From JAJDXO01 sp965207535 (GTDB lineage Bacteria; Pseudomonadota; Alphaproteobacteria; Rhodospirillales; UBA2165): DNA of 64,000 nt. The stretch lies in contig CBDBMR010000017.1 in the NCBI GenBank assembly GCA_965207535.1, forward strand, positions 248,001-312,000, given 5' to 3'. A program made the position numbers and the translations under genes. Below are positions 57,921-64,000 of the stretch, one piece after another. The first letter of the stretch is position 1. Each line of letters starts with the position of its first letter. The notes below the pieces were generated by a model, which saw only the letters and a program-made list of their open reading frames with translations, ran no database searches and was not told the origin of the DNA.

Positions 57921-58521
57921 GGGCAAAGAAGGTCGACTTCATGGACGGCCGTTCGCAGAAATCACCATACCAAGCGGCGAGCCTGGGCCGCTCCGCCTTC
58001 CAAGCCAACTGCGGAACCCGGAACTCCACATATCCGATCCCACAGGCGACGGCGATCTGACCGATATTGAGCGGCCCGTCCAACTGGGCAATATCACCAT
58101 CCAGCGTATCCAGCGACCGCATGATTTTTCGGGTTTGACTCTTTACCCATCCCTCGGATCGATGCTCTTCGGGACGGAATTCCTCCACCCCGACGAGGAC
58201 GGCGGCATCACCTATGCCGTCCCCCAACGCTTGCAATCGCAGCGCTTCCCAGCGCTCGGGACCCGGCGGCGGAAACAGGGGCGGGCCGGCATGCCGGGCG
58301 TCCAGATACTCGCAACAAACGCAGGAATCGTAGAGGACCCGGCCGTCATCCAAAACCAGGGCCGGAATCTTGCCCAACGGATTGTGCTCGGGGACGCGTT
58401 CACGCTGTTCCTCCGGCGAGCCCATCATGATCACCTCGATCGCGGACTCCTGACCGGTTTCGAGAGCAGTGACACGCACCTTTCGAACAAAGGGGGACGC
58501 CGGCCGGGCATACAGTTTCAT
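57913..58521 (-). CDS. Glutathione S-transferase family protein
   Basis: A 202-residue GST. The thioredoxin-like half begins MKLYARPASPFVRKVRV, with the likely catalytic Ser9, then NPLGKIPALVLDDGRVLYDS including the cis-Pro loop. The all-helical half has ADxxVAxxxG-like DGPLNIGQIAVACGIGYVEFRVP. ATG at 58521 is preferred. Its last residues (FFARP) and stop lie inside the lone MITE end, suggesting the original C-terminus was replaced. Confidence 0.9.
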   Translation of the reverse strand: MKLYARPASPFVRKVRVTALETGQESAIEVIMMGSPEEQRERVPEHNPLGKIPALVLDDGRVLYDSCVCCEYLDARHAGPPLFPPPGPERWEALRLQALGDGIGDAAVLVGVEEFRPEEHRSEGWVKSQTRKIMRSLDTLDGDIAQLDGPLNIGQIAVACGIGYVEFRVPQLAWKAERPRLAAWYGDFCERPSMKSTFFARP

Positions 58522-58597
58522 TCGGATCCTCCTCTGCTGGACCAGTCTAGCATGGCCGTTGTTCGGCGGAACGGCAAAGCGGTACTTGAGCGGCCGC

Positions 58598-59875
58598 TTA
58601 CGCCCCGCGGGCGGTGGCGGTCCCGGCCGAGGAAGGCCCCTGATTTTCGACCTCGGCGGCAATCGCCAATACCTGTTTCGAGAGTATCGCCCACGCAACC
58701 AGTCCGATGAGGCTGGCCCCGAGCAGCGGAATCTGGACCCCGGTCATATTGGCGACCCAACCGATTCCGATGGCGCCAAGTGCCGGGAACCCGACTCCAA
58801 CGACGGCGTTGATGCTGAACACGCGCGCGCGAAACTCCTGCGCGACGGCATTCTGTATGAGGCTCATGGACGCGGTCTGGGCGCTGACGACGGCGATCCC
58901 AATGAAGAACATGGGCAGCAGAGCGAGCCAAAACACGTCGATCAGCGCAAAGGCGGCAACGCCCAGCGCCCCCAATGCCGAAGCTCCCAGCAAGATTCGG
59001 GTAAGGCCTTCGGTCCGGCCGCGCCGCGCCAACCAAAGCCCACCGGTCATCGCACCGAGACCGGTAGCGCTCGCCAGGATGGCGAGACCATCTGCGCGCC
59101 GGGCGAATACTTCGTCGGCGACACCGGCCAGCATTTCCAGATACGGAAGCACGAACAGGGCAATGATTGCAGACACGGACATAATCAGCCGGATGCCGCG
59201 GTGACCAAAGGTGTAGGTAAATCCTGCGCGAAGATCGGCGATTAGCTCAAACTTCCTGGGCTCCGCGTTCTCCCATCGGCTTTCATCGATACGCAAAAGG
59301 CTCAACAGGAACACTGCCATGGCGGCGCCAACCGCATAAACGATGAGGGCAACACCGGCGCCGAGGGTCGCGATGATGGCCCCTCCAAGGACCATGCCAA
59401 AGAAATTCCCTCCATGAAATGTCGCGCTGGATACGCCTATCGCCGCCGAAAGCAGATCTCTCGGGACAACCGCATGAACAAGCGCGCCGCGGGCGGCAAC
59501 GTTGAAGGCCCGGCTGGTGCCTGAAAGAAGCGCCAACGCGAGCAGGAGCTCGATGGTCATCAGACCGGTCATCACAAGAATCGCCATTGCCAGCGCGCTC
59601 AGGCCGCCGACCGTCGTCGATATCTGAAGTTGAATGCGGTGGCCGTATCGATCGGCGGTCGCACCGGCGATCGGTCCGAAAAACAGCGTCGGGACCATAT
59701 TGGCCGCGCCGATAATGCCCAGCCAGGCAAAGGATTCCGTGAGCTCCCAGGTTACCCATTGGATAGCGATACGGTTGACCCACACACCAAGAATCGTTGC
59801 GAGGTGCGCCGACCAATAGATGCGGTAGTTTCGGTTTGCGAAGGCGCGGCCAATGCCGCCTGTCAAATTGTCCAA
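58598..59875 (-). CDS. Major facilitator superfamily transporter
   Basis: A 425-residue MFS permease with 12 predicted helices. FANRNYRIYWSAHLATILGVWVNRIAIQWVTWELT is the EntS/DUF894-like N-terminal pattern, GPIAGATADRYGHR is the loop 2-3 motif, and SGTSRAFNVAARGALVHAVVP lies in the middle. It is likely a drug, siderophore or metabolite exporter, substrate unknown. The start codon TTG (59875) is used, as there is no other suitable start. The persulfide dioxygenase-like gene is 14 bp upstream on the same strand. Confidence 0.87.
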   Translation of the reverse strand: MDNLTGGIGRAFANRNYRIYWSAHLATILGVWVNRIAIQWVTWELTESFAWLGIIGAANMVPTLFFGPIAGATADRYGHRIQLQISTTVGGLSALAMAILVMTGLMTIELLLALALLSGTSRAFNVAARGALVHAVVPRDLLSAAIGVSSATFHGGNFFGMVLGGAIIATLGAGVALIVYAVGAAMAVFLLSLLRIDESRWENAEPRKFELIADLRAGFTYTFGHRGIRLIMSVSAIIALFVLPYLEMLAGVADEVFARRADGLAILASATGLGAMTGGLWLARRGRTEGLTRILLGASALGALGVAAFALIDVFWLALLPMFFIGIAVVSAQTASMSLIQNAVAQEFRARVFSINAVVGVGFPALGAIGIGWVANMTGVQIPLLGASLIGLVAWAILSKQVLAIAAEVENQGPSSAGTATARGA

Positions 59876-59889
59876 TTGGCGAGCCCGGC

Positions 59890-60933
59890 CTAGTCGGCCT
59901 GCCGGAGCGGCCCGTCAGCCTGTTTCCAGGCGTCGATGCCGCCCCCGATGTGCCGGGCATTCGCAAATCCGGACTCGCGCAGGGCATCAAGCGCCAGCGC
60001 AGAGCGTTCACCATAGGCGCAGTAGAGAACCAACCGGCGGCCGGTGCGGCCGGCGAGTGCATTCAACATGCCGCCCGGTTTGATTTGTTCCTCGAACCGC
60101 GCGTACGGCACATGCACGGAGCCCGGGATAACGCCGCTCTTCTCCCGCTCACCCTCTTCCCGCAGGTCGATGTAAATCAAATCTCCCCGGCCAAGCTCGC
60201 TGACGGCATCTTCAACGCTCAGGGTGGCGTCCGCCCGTTCTCCGGCGTCCTGTTGCAGGCCAATCGCCAAATTGGCCGGCACCGCCACATCCATCATCTT
60301 CGGGTCGGGAAGGCCTAGATTATCCATCAGCTCCGCATATTCGTCCGCCGAGCCGACTTGCAGGCGCGGGTTCCAGGCCCTCTCTTCTCCAATGGTCGAA
60401 ACGGTATCGCCCTTATAGTCATGCCCGGGGTAGACCAGGGTCTCATCAGGCAGCTTGAGCAGTTTGTTGAATAGCGAGTCGTAGGCCTGCCGGGGATCGC
60501 CGTTCTGAAAATCGGTCCGGCCGGTACCGCGGATCAGCAGCGTATCGCCCGTAAAGACCCTGTCGGGCAGCACAAAACAGTAGGAATCGTCGGTGTGGCC
60601 CGGCGTGTACATCGCGGTCAAGGCTACCCCCTCGATCTCGACCGGCTCGCCGTCACCGACCCGCATGGATACCCGGTCCACCTTTGCCTGCTCCCCGATG
60701 ACCGTCACGCAGCGTGTCGCATCCCGCAGCAATCCCAACCCGGTAATGTGGTCGGCATGGATATGAGTATCGACCGCCTTGGTCAGGCGGAGGTCAAGCT
60801 CGTTGAGGAGTTTGAGGTAGCGTTCGACCTGGTCGGCGACGGGATCGATAATCAGCGCCTCGCCGCCGGGACCCGCCGCGATCAGGTAGGTATAGGTCGA
60901 TGATACGCTGTCGAACAGCTGCCTGAACAACAT
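59890..60933 (-). CDS. Persulfide dioxygenase-like MBL-fold/rhodanese fusion
   Basis: A 347-residue protein fusing an ETHE1-type metallo-beta-lactamase domain (residues 1-235; HIHADHITG, AMYTPGHTDDSYCF, FTGDTLLIRGTGRTDFQNG) to a C-terminal rhodanese domain (from about 250), with the active cysteine in LVLYCAYGERSALALDAL. It should oxidise glutathione persulfide to sulfite, and the rhodanese part may make thiosulfate. Fusions of this kind are known. ATG at 60933 is used. The metal-binding residues are intact. Confidence 0.92.
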   Translation of the reverse strand: MLFRQLFDSVSSTYTYLIAAGPGGEALIIDPVADQVERYLKLLNELDLRLTKAVDTHIHADHITGLGLLRDATRCVTVIGEQAKVDRVSMRVGDGEPVEIEGVALTAMYTPGHTDDSYCFVLPDRVFTGDTLLIRGTGRTDFQNGDPRQAYDSLFNKLLKLPDETLVYPGHDYKGDTVSTIGEERAWNPRLQVGSADEYAELMDNLGLPDPKMMDVAVPANLAIGLQQDAGERADATLSVEDAVSELGRGDLIYIDLREEGEREKSGVIPGSVHVPYARFEEQIKPGGMLNALAGRTGRRLVLYCAYGERSALALDALRESGFANARHIGGGIDAWKQADGPLRQAD

Positions 60934-60958
60934 GAAACCAGCCCCCACGTCCGATCAT

Positions 60959-60978
60959 CTCCCCGCATCATCGGGGAG
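60959..60978. terminator. Hairpin upstream of the persulfide dioxygenase-like gene
   Basis: CTCCCCG (60959-60965) pairs with CGGGGAG (60972-60978) around CATCAT, a perfect 7-bp stem without a T-run, 26 bp upstream of the ATG at 60933. It could end the small membrane protein transcript or sit in the leader. Confidence 0.35.
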
Positions 60979-61048
60979 GCGGATGTAGCTCATCCCGAAA
61001 ATGTAGAGCATCGGCCGGGGATCGGGAAGCACCGACGGGCCGCCGGAA

Positions 61049-61273
61049 TCAGCAGATGGTGTGACGGTAAGGAAGCCTCAAGCTATCCAATTCATTGAGC
61101 CACTTCTCGTCCTCCGCATCGACGGGTTCGAGCGCCATGCGTGATGCGATGTAGTGCCCGGCCGGCGGATCGGACCTGTTCCAACGCACGATCGAGGCCG
61201 CCACGAAGACCAGTGCGGCAAGGGCGGCGGCCAATGGAATTCCCATGAAGATGAATAGAGACAACGGGCTCAT
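61049..61273 (-). CDS. Small membrane protein of unknown function
   Basis: A 74-residue protein with one N-terminal transmembrane helix (residues about 5-29, LFIFMGIPLAAALAALVFVAASIV) and a polar cytosolic or periplasmic tail ending LDSLRLPYRHTIC. No known domain. It follows a truncated hydrolase fragment on the same strand. Confidence 0.55.
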   Translation of the reverse strand: MSPLSLFIFMGIPLAAALAALVFVAASIVRWNRSDPPAGHYIASRMALEPVDAEDEKWLNELDSLRLPYRHTIC

Positions 61274-61277
61274 GGCT

Positions 61278-61397
61278 TCAAGGATGCGGAGGACCGGTCA
61301 CCAACAGAACCGGCGGACCATTGCCTCCCATCACATGGTGGAGGCGAAAACTGTTTGCCTCGGCAACCCGGCTCTCGAAGCTCTCGGGAATTTTCAC
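61278..61397 (-). pseudogene. N-terminal remnant of an alpha/beta hydrolase
   Basis: On the minus strand, a GTG 14 bp after the hyuB stop opens VKIPESFESRVAEANSFRLH then HVMGGNGPPVLLVTG. This matches the start of epoxide hydrolase or haloalkane dehalogenase-like enzymes (VxANGxRLHYVxGGxGPPVLLLHG). It then ends at PPHP and a stop; the catalytic domain is absent. The small membrane protein begins 5 bp later. Confidence 0.5.
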
Positions 61398-61411
61398 GCC
61401 GGCTTCGCCCG

Positions 61412-63310
61412 TCAGCCGTAGCGTTTCAATTCGCCGGCGCCCGGGTTGGCGAGCCGGATGGCCTCGACGCCTGCGCCGCGGTCGATGATCGGAACGTCGG
61501 TGTTTTGCTCGGCACGCATCTTCCGGCGCAAGGCCGCCGTCGCGGCGTCATCGATGAACGGTTCGCCGTCTTCGACGCCGGCGATCACCACACCGTAGGC
61601 TTTCGCCGCGGCATCGGCGGACACCTTCCCCTGCCACACGTCGATCCGTACCGCCTCGATGTCCCGGTCCAGGGGATCGCCCCAGCCGCCGCCGCCCGTG
61701 GTTTCGACCCGCATCAGTTCACCCGATTTGATGGGAATCTCGTCCTCGAGGCCGCCTAGCTTCCGTTTGTCGCCTTCGGCATCGACGAAGACGCCGAACG
61801 GCTCGCCCGAACTGCCGCCCTTGACCCCGTAGCAGCCGAGCCGCACACGGTCGGCGGAGACCAAGGTGAAGCAGTCGACCAGCGGACGGTACTCCTTGAG
61901 ATACCCGAGCCCGCCCCGAAATTCTCCGGCACCGCCGGAATTCTCCGCCAGCGCAAGCCGTTCGACCCGCAACGGGTACTGGGTTTCGGTATATTCGGCG
62001 GGTTGATTCCGCGAATCCGGGACAACGTGAATGGCATCCGATCCGTCCGCGTAGTACCGCCCGCCGCTGCCGCCGCCCAGCACTTCCCGTGACAGGAAAT
62101 AGTCACCGTCGGCGTCGTAACCGTAGAACCCGGTGTAACGGATGGTCTCCTGATCCGCCGGCATTTTGCCCTCGACAGCTTGTGCGAGCACGTTGGCGAA
62201 CAGGCTCAAGCACCGGAGCAGGAGGAAGGCGCGCGCATTGGTCGGTGCCGGCCGGATGGGCGTGATGAGAGATCCCTTGGGCGGAAACACGACCTCGAAG
62301 AGATCAACCATGCCTTCGTTGCAGGGAATCTCCGCCGCCCGCTCGGGGGTATCGGCCAGATTGCGCATGACCGGCGATACCCATTTGATCAGATACCGGC
62401 CCTCCGAATAGTCGGCGGCCCAATTGATCGGCCCGACCGCCTGAGGATCGGTGCCGTTGAAGTCGAGGACGATTTTGTCGTCCGTCTTGGTCATGGTGAC
62501 GCAGATCTTATGCAGCAACGGATCGGTGAAGGCGTCATGCTCCACGTAATCCTCGGCGTAGTAGGTCCCGTTGGCGATCTTCGGCATGAGCTCGTTGAGA
62601 AAGATGTCCCGGGTGCGGTCGAAGATGGCTTGGAAGCAAGCCTCTACCGTCTCCCGGCCGAACCGCTCGAACAGCTCGGTCATCCGTGCCGACCCCATGA
62701 GGATGGCCTGCATTTCCGAGTCGACATCCGCCTCCAGCATTTCCGGCACCCGGCTGTTGCGGCGGATGATCTTGAACGCCTCGTCGTTGCGGACGCCCCG
62801 GTCGTAGAGTTTGATCGGCGGGATCATCAGTCCTTCCTCGAAGACCGACAACGCGGTTCCGGGCATGGAGCCCGGCACTTTGCCGCCGATATCGTCGTGG
62901 TGACCGAAGACCTGGATGTAGGCAACGATGGAACCGTCATGAAACGCCGGCACCGTCGAACACATGTCGGGCAGGTGGCCGATAGCCCCCTCGGTGTCAT
63001 AGGTGTCGTTCATGAAGAACGCGTCACCCGGCTTCATGGTCTCCGGCGGGTAGTCGCGCAGCACCGCCTCGGGCATGGCCGAGTAGGACCGGCCGGTCAG
63101 TTTGCGGGCGAAACGGTCGAATAGTCCGACCCGATAGTCGTGGGCCTCGCGGATCATCGGGCTCCGGGCCGTCCGTTCGACGGCAAACTCGATCTCCCTC
63201 TCGATCGAATTCAACGTCCCTTCGACGATCTGAAGGATGATCGGATCGACCGTCTTGGCGCGCTCGCGGAGAGCAGCGATGTCAGCTTCCTGATCCGGTG
63301 TCCATCTCAT
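61412..63310 (-). CDS. hyuB: Hydantoinase B/oxoprolinase family protein
   Basis: A 632-residue HyuB-type subunit of ATP-dependent N-methylhydantoinase, 5-oxoprolinase or acetone/acetophenone carboxylase-like enzymes. Family blocks are SPMIREAHDYRVGLFDRFARKL-type start, DAFFMNDTYDTEGAIGHLPDM, GHHDDIGGKVPGSMPG, and toward the end GEFRGGLGYLKEYRPL and VETTGGGGWGDP. It follows hyuA with a short gap, so the two form one enzyme. A carboxylase role is as possible as hydantoin hydrolysis. Confidence 0.92.
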   Translation of the reverse strand: MRWTPDQEADIAALRERAKTVDPIILQIVEGTLNSIEREIEFAVERTARSPMIREAHDYRVGLFDRFARKLTGRSYSAMPEAVLRDYPPETMKPGDAFFMNDTYDTEGAIGHLPDMCSTVPAFHDGSIVAYIQVFGHHDDIGGKVPGSMPGTALSVFEEGLMIPPIKLYDRGVRNDEAFKIIRRNSRVPEMLEADVDSEMQAILMGSARMTELFERFGRETVEACFQAIFDRTRDIFLNELMPKIANGTYYAEDYVEHDAFTDPLLHKICVTMTKTDDKIVLDFNGTDPQAVGPINWAADYSEGRYLIKWVSPVMRNLADTPERAAEIPCNEGMVDLFEVVFPPKGSLITPIRPAPTNARAFLLLRCLSLFANVLAQAVEGKMPADQETIRYTGFYGYDADGDYFLSREVLGGGSGGRYYADGSDAIHVVPDSRNQPAEYTETQYPLRVERLALAENSGGAGEFRGGLGYLKEYRPLVDCFTLVSADRVRLGCYGVKGGSSGEPFGVFVDAEGDKRKLGGLEDEIPIKSGELMRVETTGGGGWGDPLDRDIEAVRIDVWQGKVSADAAAKAYGVVIAGVEDGEPFIDDAATAALRRKMRAEQNTDVPIIDRGAGVEAIRLANPGAGELKRYG

Positions 63311-63320
63311 GGCGCTTCAC

Positions 63321-64000
63321 CTAGTTCTCGTTGCCCGCCGGCAGGACCAGCAGGTTCCGGTTGCCGTCGACGGATACCGACTGGCCGGGGAAAACCACCG
63401 TCGTCGATCCAAATTCCTGAACCACCAGGGGACCGGCCGCGCTCATCCCCGGTTCGAGATATCCGCGGAGATAAACCGGTGTCTCCACCCAAGCGTCGCC
63501 GAAAAACACCGGGCGTGTCTCGGAAGGCGAGGGAAAATCCGCTGGAGCGGACTTGCCGGCATTCAGCGCGGGTTTTGACACCGGACCGAGACCTGAAACA
63601 CGGAAATTAACCAACTCGATTTTTTGGCTGTCACGGTAGCAATAGCCGAAGGTCCGCTCGTGAGCCGCGTGAAAATTCTCGGCCATCCGATCCAGCAGGG
63701 CGTCCGTCAAATCGCCGCCGGGCACCTCGACGCGCACTTCCATGGACTGGCCCCGGTAACGAATATCCGCCTGGCGCAGTACGGTGATATCTCCCGCGGC
63801 AACGCCGTCGGCCGCCAGCGTATCCACCGCCGCCGTCTCCAGGGTCCGGTATATGTCCGCCGCAGCCGCCGGGTTCAGGTCGTCCTGGTCGGTTACCTGG
63901 GTGAACACGTGGTCGGACCGATAGTCCACCATCAGCAATCCAAGAGCCGAGAGGTTGCCCGGGTTCGGCGGCACCAGACAGGTGCCGATCCCCAGAAGCC
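63321..64000 (-). CDS. hyuA: Hydantoinase/oxoprolinase subunit HyuA (5' part beyond window)
   Basis: The C-terminal 226 codons of the HyuA subunit; the gene continues beyond base 64000. The visible part starts LLGIGTCLVPPNPGNLSALGLL, the family's ASKHA-like end of the catalytic core, then has RYRGQSMEVRVEVPGG, FHAAHERTFGYCYRDSQKIELVNFRVSG and a beta-rich tail with GPLVVQEFGSTTVVFPGQSVSVDGNRNLLV. It precedes hyuB by 10 bp. The substrate is not determined. Confidence 0.9.
   Translation of the reverse strand, partial: LLGIGTCLVPPNPGNLSALGLLMVDYRSDHVFTQVTDQDDLNPAAAADIYRTLETAAVDTLAADGVAAGDITVLRQADIRYRGQSMEVRVEVPGGDLTDALLDRMAENFHAAHERTFGYCYRDSQKIELVNFRVSGLGPVSKPALNAGKSAPADFPSPSETRPVFFGDAWVETPVYLRGYLEPGMSAAGPLVVQEFGSTTVVFPGQSVSVDGNRNLLVLPAGNEN

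Overview
The window is a 64-kb stretch of a high-GC chromosome, most likely from an alphaproteobacterium of Rhodospirillales type. The clues are the linkage kdsD-lptC-lptA-lptB-rpoN-ptsN, a ccmG-ccmH-ccmI cluster, an NDUFA9-like protein, a DUF1150 gene behind an Hsp20 gene, TRAP and tripartite tricarboxylate (TTT) uptake systems, and several NAD- and CoA-dependent catabolic genes. This placement is inference; there is no 16S gene in the window. Two tRNA genes are present (Ala-CGC and Leu-CAG). I see no prophage, CRISPR array, rRNA or complete transposase gene.

Layout. 0-2 kb: end of a cytochrome c maturation operon. 2-6.4 kb: an HpaB-type flavin monooxygenase and a HisC-like aminotransferase, divergent from a MarR regulator that is followed by an oxaloacetate decarboxylase-like enzyme. 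6.4-7 kb: a gene-free, repeat-rich gap. 7-12 kb: a dctPQM TRAP transporter, a lipoprotein and an AbrB-family permease. 12-17.7 kb: an acyl-CoA ligase and the Anbu proteasome operon (ATP-grasp, alpha-E, transglutaminase, Anbu). 17.7-27.8 kb: tctCBA plus carbonic anhydrase, an orphan solute-binding protein divergent from a TctDE-like two-component system, then a CoA-transferase and a citrate synthase-fold lyase beside an IclR regulator. 27.8-31 kb: tRNA-Ala, yggT, folD, nnrU and a class II aldolase. 31-45 kb: sulfotransferase, lepA, an ArsR-permease cassette, parA, tonB, a nucleoside transporter, an oxidoreductase, an aminopeptidase, the NDUFA9-like gene, tRNA-Leu and an RNase D-like exonuclease. 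45-51 kb: the KDO/LPS-export/sigma-54/PTS-Ntr operon. 51-55.5 kb: a secreted hydrolase, Hsp20-DUF1150, and a universal stress protein, small protein and CBS-BON cluster carrying three FNR/FixK-type boxes. 55.5-64 kb: threonine aldolase, a hydroxyacid dehydrogenase, GST, an MFS transporter, a persulfide dioxygenase-rhodanese fusion and the start of a hydantoinase/oxoprolinase pair.

Mobile and decayed DNA. A 268-bp inverted-repeat element (MITE-like) occurs twice in opposite orientation at about 97 percent identity. A lone end of it supplies the stop codons of two convergent genes. A second, 141-bp element made of three consecutive stem-loops lies downstream of the carbonic anhydrase gene. Four intergenic regions hold recognisable fragments of lost genes: a GST C-terminal piece, a Gfo/Idh/MocA N-terminus, an AraC-type N-terminus and an alpha/beta hydrolase N-terminus.

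Most interesting for follow-up: the complete Anbu-peptide modification operon, the three FNR/FixK boxes with a possible ROSE thermometer next to Hsp20, the pairing of tricarboxylate uptake with CoA-dependent citrate-type cleavage, and the MITE family. All functional calls rest on reading motifs by eye; no database search was possible.
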